This document shows, piece after piece, positions 35,383-45,295 of a stretch of DNA of 64,000 nucleotides. Origin of the DNA: Sphingopyxis sp. PAMC25046. Lineage in GTDB: Bacteria; Pseudomonadota; Alphaproteobacteria; Sphingomonadales; Sphingomonadaceae. The first letter of the stretch is position 1; each line of letters begins with the position of its first letter. The stretch lies in assembly GCF_004795895.1 (NCBI RefSeq), contig NZ_CP039250.1:2046001-2110000 (forward strand), written 5' to 3'. The position numbers were made by a program, and so were the translations under genes. The notes beneath the pieces are model-generated. The model searched no databases. It was not told where the DNA came from and saw only the letters and a list, made by a program, of their open reading frames with translations.

Positions 35383-36374
35383 GACGGTATCTCCACAACC
35401 ACGCGACCACGAATCTGGCCGGCAAGGATCGCCGGCGCCAATTCAACAACGTCGGCCAATGGCACTGTTGCAGTCATTGCTGCGAGAAGATCGAGGTCCA
35501 ATTCGGCTTCAAGTGAGCGCCAGGCTTCTTTCCGGCACGCAAGCGGCGCGTAGACGCTGTCGATGCCGCAAATCGTGATCCCACGCAGCGCCAGAGGATA
35601 CATCGTCGCGGGCAGTTCCGCGCCCTGTGCGATGCCGGTTGCCGCGACCGTGCCGCCATACTTGAGCGTCGCGCAGACGTTGGCAAGCGTATGGCTGCCA
35701 ACCGTGTCGACCGCCCCCGTCCAACGTTCCGGTTGCAGCGGAGCGCCCTTTTCGCTGAAGCGCGCGCGATCGACAATCGACGCAGCGCCGAGCTTGTTCA
35801 GATATTGTTCTTCCGACGGACGTCCGGTCGACGCCACAACTGTATATCCGCGGCGAGCTAGCAGCGAGATGGCGACACTGCCGACGCCGCCACTGGCGCC
35901 GGTGACCAAAACCTCGCCATCCTCCGGACGCACACCTTGCCGCTCCAGTGCCATCACGCACAGCATCGCGGTGTAGCCGGCCGTGCCGATCGCCATGGCC
36001 TGGGCCGACGAAAAACGCGCGGGGCAGGCGACCAGCCAATCCCCGTTTAGCCGGCACTTGCCGGCATAGCCGCCCCAGTGCCGTTCGCCGAGCCCCCAGC
36101 CGTTGGCGATGACGCGGTCGCCGGGTTCCCAATCGGGATGATCGCTGAACTCCACGATCCCGGCAAGATCGATCCCGGGCACCATCGGAAACGACTGAAT
36201 GAGCGGGATCGCCCCCGACAGCAATAGACCGTCCTTGTAGTTGAACGTCGATGCCTCGACCCGGACCAGGACATTCCCGGCCGGCAGATCGGCGTCGCTG
36301 ATGCGGCGCAACGAAGCGGATTGCGCGCCGTCGACACGATCGATCACGAGTGCGGGGAACGTGTCCGTGCTCAT
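35379..36374 (-). CDS. Medium-chain reductase of the acrylyl-CoA reductase/YhdH family
   Basis: The 331-residue zinc-free MDR has the pattern FNYKDGLLLSG near the N-terminus, MVPGIDLAGIV, GWGLGERHWGGYA and a Rossmann motif TGASGGVGSVA, all typical of AcuI/YhdH. AcuI reduces acryloyl-CoA with NADPH to protect against its toxicity. In this island it may reduce an enoyl-CoA intermediate. It is coupled by ATGA overlaps to the SDR genes on both sides. Family confidence is high, substrate unknown. Confidence 0.88.
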   Translation of the reverse strand: MSTDTFPALVIDRVDGAQSASLRRISDADLPAGNVLVRVEASTFNYKDGLLLSGAIPLIQSFPMVPGIDLAGIVEFSDHPDWEPGDRVIANGWGLGERHWGGYAGKCRLNGDWLVACPARFSSAQAMAIGTAGYTAMLCVMALERQGVRPEDGEVLVTGASGGVGSVAISLLARRGYTVVASTGRPSEEQYLNKLGAASIVDRARFSEKGAPLQPERWTGAVDTVGSHTLANVCATLKYGGTVAATGIAQGAELPATMYPLALRGITICGIDSVYAPLACRKEAWRSLEAELDLDLLAAMTATVPLADVVELAPAILAGQIRGRVVVEIPS

Positions 36375-37132
36375 GCCGTGTATCCCCCGTCGATGACAAG
36401 TTCGGCCCCGGTCATGTAGCTCGAATCGTCCGAGGCGAGAAAAACGGCGGATCGGGCGATTTCGGCCGCTTCGCCGAAGCGGCCGACCGGTATGCGCTGA
36501 AGTGTTCTCTCACCGAAGTCGGCGGGGAGATCGGCAAGGGCGTCCTGCACCAGTGCCGTGCCGACATATCCCGGATGCAGGCTATTGATCCGCACCGGGT
36601 ATCCCGAGCGGGCGCAATGCAGCGCAGCCGACTTGGTCAGCAACCGCACCCCGCCTTTCGATGCATTATAGGCCGGGACGAACGGGTTGCCGACAATGCC
36701 TTCGATCGACGAGACATTGATGATCGTGCCGCCGCGTTGTTTCATGGCGCGCACGCCAGCGCGGGTCCCCAGAAACACGGCATCCAGATTGACGGCCATG
36801 GTCTTGCGCCAATCAGAAAATGTCTGGTCTTCGATGGTTCCGGTGATGACGATCCCTGCATTGTTTACGATGATGTCGATGCTACCGAACGTGGTCACCA
36901 CGGTCGCACAGATATCCTCCCATCCCGCTTCCAGCGTCACGTCCTGCACGGCAAAAGCGGCGCGAAGGCCCTCTCCGTGCAGGCCGGCCACAAGATTTGC
37001 GCCTTCGTCCGCGCGCAGGTCGGTGACAAAGACATGTGCGCCCTCTCGCGCCATTTCTGTCGCAATGGCCGCGCCAATTCCGCGCGCGGCGCCTGTGACA
37101 AGGGCAACTTTGCCCGCGAGCCGGTCAGCCAT
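36371..37132 (-). CDS. Short-chain dehydrogenase/reductase
   Basis: The 253-residue classical SDR has TGAARGIGAAIA at residues 13-24, an Asp in FVTDLRAD after the second strand (NAD preference), NNAG, the catalytic Ser in NVSSIEG, YNASKGG and a C-terminal YMTGAELVIDGGYTA, all as in FabG-like enzymes. It is the first gene of the SDR-MDR-SDR trio and lies 62 bp downstream of the TonB receptor gene. A 3-hydroxyacyl-CoA or secondary-alcohol oxidation is likely. Confidence 0.9.
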   Translation of the reverse strand: MADRLAGKVALVTGAARGIGAAIATEMAREGAHVFVTDLRADEGANLVAGLHGEGLRAAFAVQDVTLEAGWEDICATVVTTFGSIDIIVNNAGIVITGTIEDQTFSDWRKTMAVNLDAVFLGTRAGVRAMKQRGGTIINVSSIEGIVGNPFVPAYNASKGGVRLLTKSAALHCARSGYPVRINSLHPGYVGTALVQDALADLPADFGERTLQRIPVGRFGEAAEIARSAVFLASDDSSYMTGAELVIDGGYTA

Positions 37133-37194
37133 TGGCGTATTCTCCGGTGTGAAAAGAGGTGGGGTGGCCGTGTCACCACCCCACAGGGTGGAGA

Positions 37195-39813
37195 TCAGAA
37201 ACGGGCGGTGGCTTCGATGCCGTAGGTGCGTGGCATCCCGCGATTGAGATAGTCGAGGCCAAAGATGTTGATGTTCAATCCGTAATTGTAATAATATTTA
37301 TTGGTCAGGTTCTTGCCCCAAACGGCCAACGACCAGCTGGGGGTTTCATAGGAAATCCGTCCGTTGAATAGCCAATAGCCCGGATTTCCGCAGGCGATCG
37401 CCGGTCCGGCTTGCAGGACATTGAAGCCGGGGGCAGGGCTGTCACAGGGTGACTGACCGTAGTTCTTGAACGGATCGAAATAGTATTTGCTCACATAAGT
37501 GGTGTCCCCGTGCAAGCGCAGTTTGTTGTCGCCTTGCTCGTAAGCGATCCAGTCGATCGACGAGGAGAACGTGACTTTCGACGCATTCGGGAACGGATTG
37601 CCGTTGATCGGCAATGTCGCGCTGCTCGGGTTGGTCGGATCGATCACATTGCCAGTGTATTTGGTGTCCAGTAGTCCCAGCGAGGCGTCAAGCCGCAGGC
37701 GCGAGGTCGGCTGCACAGTCAGTTCTGCCTCGCCGCCGAAAAGCCGACCGTTCCCGCTGCGGGTGAAGGTTGTTGCCCCGATCACCTGGGTAAACTGCTG
37801 GTTCTTATAGTCATAGTAGAACCCGGCGAGGTTGAGCTGAACGTGCCTGTCGAAAAACCGGGTCTTCAGGCCGCCTTCGTAGGCATTCACCGTCTCGGGC
37901 TGGATGTAGTAAACTTGGTTCAGGCCCTGGTAGGCGAGGCCGTTGTAGCTGCCCGCGCGATATCCGCGGCTATATTGCACATACCCCATGATCTGGTCGG
38001 TGAAATTGTAGCTCAGGTTGAAGCGCCCGGTGAGCCGGTTGGCCTTTTCCGCGAGATTCACCGCCGAAAGGTTGGGGTTGTACGGGAAGCTGTAGGGGAT
38101 TGTGCTCGCCACAATATTCTGGCCGGAAAGGTCGTAGAGGATCGTCCGTCCGTCCTGATATTTGACCTTGTCCCAAGTGTAGCGCAGGCCCGCAGTAACG
38201 GTCAGCTTGTCCGTGACTTCGTAGCTTGCGTCGGCGTAGATCGCTTTCGACGGACGATTGATGGTATAATATTGCTCGCCCAGGATGGGGCTGAACGGTG
38301 GGGCGCCGGCCGCACGGCAGGCGGCCGAGTATGCGCCGCCAAAGCCGCCGCCGCCGCTGTTGTTGAGCGATATGTCGGTGAGCAGGGCGATCAGCGAGCG
38401 CGCGTCGAGAAACCCATCGGGCTTGACGGTAACGGGATCGCAAAAGCCCGGCGAGCTTGGGGTCAGGGCGGGATTTACCGCGAAAGCCGGTATGATGCCG
38501 ATCGAATCCGGGGTGGCGATCGCAGGGTTGCTGTAGGTGCCCGGCAGACCGGCGCCAAGCAGCAGTGGACGCAGCACGCCGAAAAAGTCAGGCTGGTTGT
38601 GCGTGTATACCTTGTCCTTGCCGTAGTAGAGTCCGGCAGTGACGTTCAGCGGGCCGTCCTTGTAGGTGAAGCGGAGATCCTGATTGAAATTGGTGCTGCT
38701 GGAGAAATAGCGCAGAGAGCAAACATCGTTCGGCGATCCGTCACAGTCGAAAGGCGAATTGCGATACCGGCCATGATCGTATCCGGTGATCGAGGTGACC
38801 GTGAGATTGTCGGTCAAGTCGTATTTGATGGTAAGCGCTCCGCCGTAGGAATCGGTGAAATAGTGTCCCGACGTGTCGGAGTTGATTTCGTTGTCGCCAA
38901 GTGCTGACCCGCCATTCTGCGAAGGGTCGAAGCGCGAATAGCCCAGGTCGTCTCGCCCGCCAGCCAGCTGGCCTAGAGCAAATGGCGCTGCCGCAAGGGG
39001 ATTGTCGCGGGCCCCATAGATCTTGAGGCGGACGTCGAGCCGGTCGGATGGCTTCCAGCGGATCGTCGCCCGGCCCGCGAGACTGTCGGTCGTGCCGATG
39101 TAGCGGCTTTGCGCGCGGTTGTAGAGCCAGCCGTCTCCCTTGGAATAGGTGCCTGCAACGCGAATGCCCAGTTGATCGGGAACGAGCGTCAATTCGACGG
39201 CGCCTTCCGCCGTCTTCGTGTCATAGTTGCCATAGCCCAAGGTGAGATAGCCGTTGTTCCGACCAAGGTCGGGCGCCTTGGTGAAGAAGCTGATGGCGCC
39301 GCCGGTGGTGTTCCGACCGTAAAGCGTGCCCTGAGGGCCGCGAAGAACCTCGACACGGTCCAGATCGTAAAGCTGCTGTCCGTGGCTGGCGCGGAAGCTC
39401 TGGTAAACTTCGTCGACATAGACCCCTACCGGCGAGGCGGTCGAGGCAGCGAACTCATTCGCCACCGATACGCCGCGCAGCGAGAAGTTAGGCTGGGTCT
39501 TGCCATAGGGCGTCGTGATCTGGAGGCTGGGCAGGGCGCCCATCAGATCGGTGGTATCGGTGATGCCCTTGGCTTTCAGCGCGTTGCTATCGATGGCCGA
39601 CACGGCAACGGGCACGCTTTGCAGGTTCTGTGACCGCTTTTGTGCGGTGACGACGATATCGGCGATCCCGCCGTTATCCGCTATTGCGCTCTCTGACAGG
39701 TTTTGCGCTGCGGCGGGAGGCTGTGTCTCCTGCGCTGTCGCCGCTTGCGTTATGCCTAGCGAGGCAACTCCGGTTAGCAGTGCTGTCGTAGTGTTAAGTT
39801 TGATGCCCCTCAT
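37195..39813 (-). CDS. TonB-dependent receptor
   Basis: Outer-membrane beta barrel that imports a substrate with energy from TonB. The 872-residue protein has a signal peptide (about 1-27, ending ATAQ), a TonB-box-like IADIVVTAQKR, a plug domain with LRGVSVANEF and VEVLRGPQGTLYGRNTTGG, and a barrel ending in Phe (IEATARF). A near-ideal AAGGAGAG site precedes the ATG. Sphingomonads use such receptors for hydrophobic compounds. Its place in the enzyme operon suggests it imports the pathway substrate rather than iron. Confidence 0.95.
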   Translation of the reverse strand: MRGIKLNTTTALLTGVASLGITQAATAQETQPPAAAQNLSESAIADNGGIADIVVTAQKRSQNLQSVPVAVSAIDSNALKAKGITDTTDLMGALPSLQITTPYGKTQPNFSLRGVSVANEFAASTASPVGVYVDEVYQSFRASHGQQLYDLDRVEVLRGPQGTLYGRNTTGGAISFFTKAPDLGRNNGYLTLGYGNYDTKTAEGAVELTLVPDQLGIRVAGTYSKGDGWLYNRAQSRYIGTTDSLAGRATIRWKPSDRLDVRLKIYGARDNPLAAAPFALGQLAGGRDDLGYSRFDPSQNGGSALGDNEINSDTSGHYFTDSYGGALTIKYDLTDNLTVTSITGYDHGRYRNSPFDCDGSPNDVCSLRYFSSSTNFNQDLRFTYKDGPLNVTAGLYYGKDKVYTHNQPDFFGVLRPLLLGAGLPGTYSNPAIATPDSIGIIPAFAVNPALTPSSPGFCDPVTVKPDGFLDARSLIALLTDISLNNSGGGGFGGAYSAACRAAGAPPFSPILGEQYYTINRPSKAIYADASYEVTDKLTVTAGLRYTWDKVKYQDGRTILYDLSGQNIVASTIPYSFPYNPNLSAVNLAEKANRLTGRFNLSYNFTDQIMGYVQYSRGYRAGSYNGLAYQGLNQVYYIQPETVNAYEGGLKTRFFDRHVQLNLAGFYYDYKNQQFTQVIGATTFTRSGNGRLFGGEAELTVQPTSRLRLDASLGLLDTKYTGNVIDPTNPSSATLPINGNPFPNASKVTFSSSIDWIAYEQGDNKLRLHGDTTYVSKYYFDPFKNYGQSPCDSPAPGFNVLQAGPAIACGNPGYWLFNGRISYETPSWSLAVWGKNLTNKYYYNYGLNINIFGLDYLNRGMPRTYGIEATARF

Positions 39814-39935
39814 AGTCCCTCTCCTTTCAATTGGACGCAGGTCGCCGCCCGCAGAACCCTCCGTTGACGGGATTCGCGGTGTGAACTCACGTCTGAATCT
39901 TCGGTGCTTCGCCGCCGATAGCGTTTAAATGTCTG

Positions 39936-41045
39936 TCAGGTCGCGCTGGCCGACCATGCGTGATAGCCCTTTTCAGCCCAGGCATTCAGGATATGGCGTG
40001 CGCCGATTGCCTTTGCCGGTGACTGAAAGCCGGTGGCCAGCAACTTGCCTGCCAGAATACGGCGGCAGGCTTCGGCAGCCATCTCGCCGGTCTGCAAATA
40101 CGGCGAGTTGCCACGCATCACTACGGTGACACCGGCCATATTGCCGCGCCCTATGCAGGAGATTACGGAACGATTGCGGTTCGGATCTTCCCGATCAGGT
40201 TCGACTTCGGTGATTTGCCCCCCGAGGTCGTTGGTGACTTTTTCCTGGGCATCGGCGTCCAGATTCCGGTATTTCTGCTCGAATTCGGTAAGAACGTGCA
40301 GAACTGCGCCAAACATGACCTGGTTCTTGAAGCCAACCAGCGTCGCACAGTTGCTGACCCGCGGATCGTCCTTGTACCAGATCGGCTCGCCACCGCCCCC
40401 CCAAGGCAGAGCCTTGAAGAGCCGGTTCTGATCGGGTGAACGCACGTCGTAGGCCGTGGCATAGGGCCACATCAACATTTCGTTATGCTCAAGGAAATAC
40501 TGCGGCTTGGTACACATCCGCAGGAACGACTTGGTCGATGCCACGCTCGTGCTTGAATCCGCGAGATAGAGAATGTCGAGGGAGTCGACGCCCGGCGTTT
40601 CGAGGGCGATTTCGGCGGCAATATTGCCGGCCGCCCACATGTAGGACGACGCGGGCGCCAGCAGCAGCCCCTTCTCCGCGAACAGTGCGCCATAATGATC
40701 GCGGCAGAACGCCATCCAGTCGGTCTCACCGGTTGTGTCGAGATAGTGACATCCGGCGTCGAGGGCCGCCTGAACGACCGGTTCGCCCAACTGCATGAAC
40801 GGGCCGGTGACGTTGTAGACGATCTTTGCACCTTGGAAGAGGGTGGCCAATGACGCCCGGTCGTGTTCGACCTCGGCAATCGCATAGTCTGCCCCGGCCA
40901 GTTCCGGAACCTTGGCCATCTGCTCTTCGAGGCGGGCCTTGCTCCGGCCTGCGGCTATGAACGGAATGCCCGCCAGGGCCAGGTGCCAGACGATCAGCTT
41001 ACCAGTGTAACCGCTGGCGCCATAGACAACGACGGGTGCCGTCAT
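39936..41045 (-). CDS. Saccharopine dehydrogenase-like NADP-binding oxidoreductase
   Basis: The 369-residue protein has an N-terminal NADP-binding motif VVVYGASGYTG, then YNVTGPFMQLGEPVVQAALDAGCHYLDTTGE, diagnostic of the saccharopine dehydrogenase/trans-acting enoyl reductase family. The C-terminal half is of the uncharacterised type (possibly DUF5938). The ATG at 41045 overlaps the ligase stop by ATGA; the frame's earlier Met at 41105 lies inside the ligase gene. Acting on a CoA-linked ligand or reducing an enoyl intermediate is likely from its neighbours. Confidence 0.85.
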   Translation of the reverse strand: MTAPVVVYGASGYTGKLIVWHLALAGIPFIAAGRSKARLEEQMAKVPELAGADYAIAEVEHDRASLATLFQGAKIVYNVTGPFMQLGEPVVQAALDAGCHYLDTTGETDWMAFCRDHYGALFAEKGLLLAPASSYMWAAGNIAAEIALETPGVDSLDILYLADSSTSVASTKSFLRMCTKPQYFLEHNEMLMWPYATAYDVRSPDQNRLFKALPWGGGGEPIWYKDDPRVSNCATLVGFKNQVMFGAVLHVLTEFEQKYRNLDADAQEKVTNDLGGQITEVEPDREDPNRNRSVISCIGRGNMAGVTVVMRGNSPYLQTGEMAAEACRRILAGKLLATGFQSPAKAIGARHILNAWAEKGYHAWSASAT

Positions 41046-42655
41046 GATGCAATCCTTTCCTCTTTTTCCCACTGTGTTTTGCCGTTGCGATCGAACAATT
41101 CGCAATCGTTTCGCTCAAGCATCGCTATAAGGTGCCGGTCCTGGGGCTTTTCCGAAGCGGTCTTTGGAATGGCTTCTACGATCTGGAGATATGTTGGCAC
41201 GTTGGCCGATCCCAGCGCGCTGGCGCAGGTGGGAATGACCGTCGCCGGATCGAAGCCTTTTTCGGGTACGATCGCGGCGATCACCTCCTTCTCGCCGGGC
41301 GTGTTGCGCGGCGTGGCCAAGCCATAGACGTAAGCATCGGCTACGCCGGGCATGGCGGCGATTGCGGTTTCGATCGCCCGGCCATCGATGAAATCACCGT
41401 TGCGCCGGATCGCTTGCCCATCGCGATGCGAGAAGAACAGCCAGCCATCGGCATCCTTCCACCCGATATCGCCCGTCCGGAACCAACCTCCCTTCGTTTT
41501 GGCTGCCGAGGCTTCGGGATTGCCGAAGTAGGTTACCGGTGCCACCGTTCCATCGGCATTGCGGAAGCAGATTTCGCCCGGTTCGCCTGGGCCAAGAATG
41601 GTCCCATCGCTGTCCAGAATCTCGCAGATTCCGCCGAGCGGTGGCTTGCCGATCGAGCCGACTGGCCCGGTTCCGGGCGGATTGAGCGAAAGACCGCCCT
41701 CCGCCGCACCGAAGAATTCGAATATATCGACTCCAAATCGTTCCTGGAACGGACGCCACATCGACGCGGGCATGCCAGCGCTCAGGACAAAGCGGACCTT
41801 ATGCTGCCGATCGTATGGGCCTTCCGGCTCTGCGAAGATCGCAGTCGCCATGCCCCCCAGCAGATTGAATGTGGTGCAGCCGTAGCGGCTCAGGATTTCC
41901 CACAGCCGCGACTTCGTGAACTGCCGGCTGATGATTACCGGGAGCCCCCCCGCAAGAGCGTTTCCCAGAGTAATGAGCTGGGCATTCGCGTGGGTCAGGG
42001 ACAGCCCGGTGTAGAGGCGGTCACCCGGAGCCAACCCGATGACGGGACCAAGCGAGGCGACTGCTGCAAAGCGCGCATGCGGCGCCAGGATCGCCTTTGG
42101 GTCGCCCGTCGTCCCCGAAGTGAACAGCATCTGCATGGGTGTTTCGAGCGGGCGGGGGGCAGCGTCGCTTTGGGGAACAGCGGCCCTGATCGCCGCGTCT
42201 AGCGACATTGCCTGCTCTGACTCCTGGCCGATGACCCAGACCCATTCGAGGTCCGGCACGCTAGCGCGTACGGTTGCAAGGTGCGGCAGGACCTCAGGCG
42301 AAACGATTGCGCCGCGGCATCGCGAGAATCCCAGCATATAGGCCAATTTCTGACCCCGTGTGCGGGGATCGATCGGCACGAAGACCGTGCCGACGATCTC
42401 GGACGCGACCATCGCTTCAACGAATTCCGGGTGATTGCGCATGATGATGGCAAAGGCATCGCCCTCTTCCATCCCGGTTGCCAGCAGGGCCCCCGCCATG
42501 CGTTTACCCGCGTCAAGCAGATCCGCGTAGGTTCTGGACTCCTCGCTCAATTCGCCGGCGGCATCGATATCCACGAAGGTAGCGATCGGCGTCGCCATGT
42601 TCGTGGCCACGCCATCAAGCACCATCTGCAGCAAGGTTCGGGTGGGCTCACTCAT
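41042..42655 (-). CDS. AMP-dependent acyl-CoA synthetase (CaiC-like)
   Basis: Activates a carboxylic acid to its CoA thioester through an acyl-adenylate. The 537-residue protein has the P-loop-like motif FTSGTTGDPK (residues near 175), the adenylate-binding GWFRTGD and SHRDGQAIRRNGDFI, and the C-terminal catalytic Lys in KTASEKPQDR. Overall it is closest to the crotonobetaine/carnitine-CoA ligase branch. It overlaps both neighbours by ATGA, so ligase, thiolase and oxidoreductase are tightly coupled. This is probably the entry enzyme of the pathway. Confidence 0.92.
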   Translation of the reverse strand: MSEPTRTLLQMVLDGVATNMATPIATFVDIDAAGELSEESRTYADLLDAGKRMAGALLATGMEEGDAFAIIMRNHPEFVEAMVASEIVGTVFVPIDPRTRGQKLAYMLGFSRCRGAIVSPEVLPHLATVRASVPDLEWVWVIGQESEQAMSLDAAIRAAVPQSDAAPRPLETPMQMLFTSGTTGDPKAILAPHARFAAVASLGPVIGLAPGDRLYTGLSLTHANAQLITLGNALAGGLPVIISRQFTKSRLWEILSRYGCTTFNLLGGMATAIFAEPEGPYDRQHKVRFVLSAGMPASMWRPFQERFGVDIFEFFGAAEGGLSLNPPGTGPVGSIGKPPLGGICEILDSDGTILGPGEPGEICFRNADGTVAPVTYFGNPEASAAKTKGGWFRTGDIGWKDADGWLFFSHRDGQAIRRNGDFIDGRAIETAIAAMPGVADAYVYGLATPRNTPGEKEVIAAIVPEKGFDPATVIPTCASALGSANVPTYLQIVEAIPKTASEKPQDRHLIAMLERNDCELFDRNGKTQWEKEERIAS

Positions 42656-43875
42656 CGTGACAACACCGTCATGGCGATCGCTGCGGCATCGCGGCCGATG
42701 AACCCGCCGCCATTCTCGGCGAGCGCAACCCTGGCGCCTTCAACTTGGCGCGCACCGCAGCGGCCCCGCAATTGCTGCACCAGTTCGTGGATCTGCCCGA
42801 GACCTGTCGCGCCGATCGGGTGCCCCTTGCGAACGAGGCCGCCCGACGGATTGACCGGGACGCGCCCGCCAATCGTGGTGGCACCACTGGCGAGAAAGGC
42901 GGGTCCTTCGCCTTGACCGCACAGACCCAGCGCTTCGTAATAGATCAATTCGGCGGGTGATGTCGCGTCGTGCAGTTCGACGCAGCCGATGTCGTGCGGA
43001 TCGATCCCCGCTTCTTCATAGGCTTGGCGTGAGACCGTCTCGGCCAAGCCAGGCTGGCCAGGAAGCGCGTCGAAGCCGCTCGACACGATCGAAGAGAGGA
43101 CGTGTACCGGATCGGCAACGCCCAATCGTGCAGCTGCCCGCTCCGACACGATCACCGCCGCCGCCGCTCCATCACCGATGGGAGAACACATCGGCAAAGT
43201 CAGAGGAGGCGAGATCGGCTTCGCCGACAGCACGTCCTCCACGCTCAAAACCTCGCGGTACTGAGCGTTTGGATTGAGGCTGCCGTGTCGTGAATTCTTG
43301 GAAGAGACGAGCGCGAAATCGCGTTGGGTCGCGCCGCTCGCTGCCATGTAATCGCGCGCCATGCGTGCGTAGATATCCATGAACAGCGAGCGCCGGTCGC
43401 GCGGAGCCGCATCTCGTTCGGCCACGGTAAGGTCGCCGATCAGGTAATGATCGAGCTGCTCGGGCTGCTCGACATCCACGCATCCGGCATAGACCGACAT
43501 CGGACGTTCCTTGTCCGCGTGGTAAAGCTTCTCCATCCCGAAGGCGAGGACCACGTCGTAGACGCCCAGCGAAACCATCGTGCAGGCCTGCTGGAAGGCC
43601 GTTGAAGACGTGGCACAAGCATTTTCCACGTTTATGACCGGGATGCCGCCAACGCCCATCTGACGCAGGACGACCTGGCCAGCTACGCAGACCTGCCCGG
43701 TCACCAACGCCCCACCGGCATTGCCCGCCCACGCGGCCTCAACCTTGTCGAGCCCGATTCCGGCATCCGCCAGCGCTTGCTCGATCGCTTCGCGCGCAAG
43801 CCCCGCAAGGGTGCGATCGAGGTGCTTCCCGAACTGCGTGATGCCGACACCGGCTATGATCGCCTTCTGGCGCAA
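42652..43875 (-). CDS. SCPx-type thiolase
   Basis: Thiolase-fold enzyme of the lipid-transfer/SCPx branch that cleaves 3-ketoacyl-CoA. The protein is about 407 residues. The nucleophile Cys lies in NACATSSTAFQQA, with CVELHDA and the late GGLVRKGHPIGATG holding the catalytic His. The TTG at 43875 has GGGGAG seven bases upstream and gives the usual start RQKAIIAGVGITQFG; an ATG at 43932 lacks a ribosome site. SCPx-type thiolases are common in sterol and branched side-chain degradation, so this hints at a bulky substrate. Confidence 0.88.
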   Translation of the reverse strand: MRQKAIIAGVGITQFGKHLDRTLAGLAREAIEQALADAGIGLDKVEAAWAGNAGGALVTGQVCVAGQVVLRQMGVGGIPVINVENACATSSTAFQQACTMVSLGVYDVVLAFGMEKLYHADKERPMSVYAGCVDVEQPEQLDHYLIGDLTVAERDAAPRDRRSLFMDIYARMARDYMAASGATQRDFALVSSKNSRHGSLNPNAQYREVLSVEDVLSAKPISPPLTLPMCSPIGDGAAAAVIVSERAAARLGVADPVHVLSSIVSSGFDALPGQPGLAETVSRQAYEEAGIDPHDIGCVELHDATSPAELIYYEALGLCGQGEGPAFLASGATTIGGRVPVNPSGGLVRKGHPIGATGLGQIHELVQQLRGRCGARQVEGARVALAENGGGFIGRDAAAIAMTVLSR

Positions 43876-43972
43876 AGCAAATCTCCCCGTTCCGTACCTC
43901 GCATGCGGAGGCGCGGTGATGGTCGTGAACATGTGTGAACCGCGGGAAGAAAGTTCCCGTCGCGGTGTGGCG

Positions 43973-45295
43973 TCAGGCGGTCGGCGTCAGCCGATCAGGA
44001 TCGATCATCAGCGTACCCCCCTTGATCGCGAGGATCTCGTTGCACCCGTCCTCGATCAGCGACGAACGGGCGTCACGGAAGAGCTTCTCAACCGGATATT
44101 CGCACGTCACCCCATTGCCGCCAAACATCTGCACGGCATCGCTTGCCACTTCGAGCGCATGCTGCGTGGCGGTCACCTTCGAGAACATCGCTGCCTGCAA
44201 TGCAGGCATGTCGTTCGTCATGTTGAAGGTGGTAACCCGGCGCGTTATCGCCCGGGACAGTTCGACCTTGCGCGCCATGTGGAACAGGCGCTTGGCCACA
44301 TCCTGGTGGCGGATGATCGGCACGCCGCCCTGCTTGCGCTCATGGGCATAAGCATAGGCATGCTCGTAAGCTGCGCGAGCACAGCCGGTGAATACCCCCC
44401 CCATCAATGCGTTGGCCTCGCTGTGGATCGCGTATACACCCTTTTTATAGTCTTCTGGCGCCACCAGAAGATGGTCGATGTCCAACTCGACATTGTCGAA
44501 GAATATTTCGCCCTGAGGCAAAGCGCGCTGTCCCATCTTTTCAAGAGGCTTGCCCTTGGACACCCCAAGAGATTTCAGCGGAACGATGACGACGGCCCCA
44601 CGGCGCGGGTCGACGCCGTCCTTTGTTTCCGCCGCGCAATAGAGAATTGCCAGCTCTGCGATCGGACCGTTGGACACCCACGCCGATTTCTGACCTGAAA
44701 TGATGACCTTTCCGTCGGTGATCTTCGCGACGCAATTGGGCCGCCCATATTTGCCCTGCGCATGGAAGATCGCCCCGTTTGCATCGAGCGAGTCGCTGCC
44801 GTGATCGGGCTCGGTGATGCCCCAGCACCCAATCAACTCTTCCGGGTAAGCCTTGAAGACGAATTCGTTGCCGAATTTGGCCGCCATGTAATGCGGCATG
44901 AGATCTACGCCCGCAGAGATTGCGAGACCGGCGTCACCCCAGCCCAGTTCCTCGAAAAGGATGGCAAAGATATCGGGCATCAGCTCGGGCGGAAACGACG
45001 CCAGAGCTTCCATATTGATCCCGAGCGATGCGTATGCATCACGAAAGGACCAGAGCTGCGAGCCGGTTGCGATCACCTGTTCCGCAGACAGCCGGTCAAG
45101 ATCACGCCCGATCGGGCGCATCACCCTGTCAGCAAAGCCGTGAACGGTCTGATGCAATTGATTGACCAAGTCGTCCATCGGCGGCTCGGCACCGAGCTGG
45201 CCAAGCCTCACGGAGGGATTTGCGTCCCAACGAGCAAACGGCCGTGGGCCGAAAGTTTCAGCGCGAGGGGGCTGCAGGACTGCCGTGTTGTTCAT
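43973..45295 (-). CDS. Acyl-CoA dehydrogenase, second type
   Basis: The 440-residue protein carries the ACAD signature CWGITEPDHGSDS, the VSNGPIAE strand and FGGNGVTCEYPVEKLFRDAR. The usual EGTNxI region reads IEDGCNEI, so Asp occupies the position of the catalytic Glu, with a Glu just before it. GAGAGG precedes the ATG at 45295. It is the first gene of the minus-strand operon, divergent from the AraC gene. A dehydrogenase of branched or ring-bearing acyl-CoA is possible. Confidence 0.9.
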   Translation of the reverse strand: MNNTAVLQPPRAETFGPRPFARWDANPSVRLGQLGAEPPMDDLVNQLHQTVHGFADRVMRPIGRDLDRLSAEQVIATGSQLWSFRDAYASLGINMEALASFPPELMPDIFAILFEELGWGDAGLAISAGVDLMPHYMAAKFGNEFVFKAYPEELIGCWGITEPDHGSDSLDANGAIFHAQGKYGRPNCVAKITDGKVIISGQKSAWVSNGPIAELAILYCAAETKDGVDPRRGAVVIVPLKSLGVSKGKPLEKMGQRALPQGEIFFDNVELDIDHLLVAPEDYKKGVYAIHSEANALMGGVFTGCARAAYEHAYAYAHERKQGGVPIIRHQDVAKRLFHMARKVELSRAITRRVTTFNMTNDMPALQAAMFSKVTATQHALEVASDAVQMFGGNGVTCEYPVEKLFRDARSSLIEDGCNEILAIKGGTLMIDPDRLTPTA

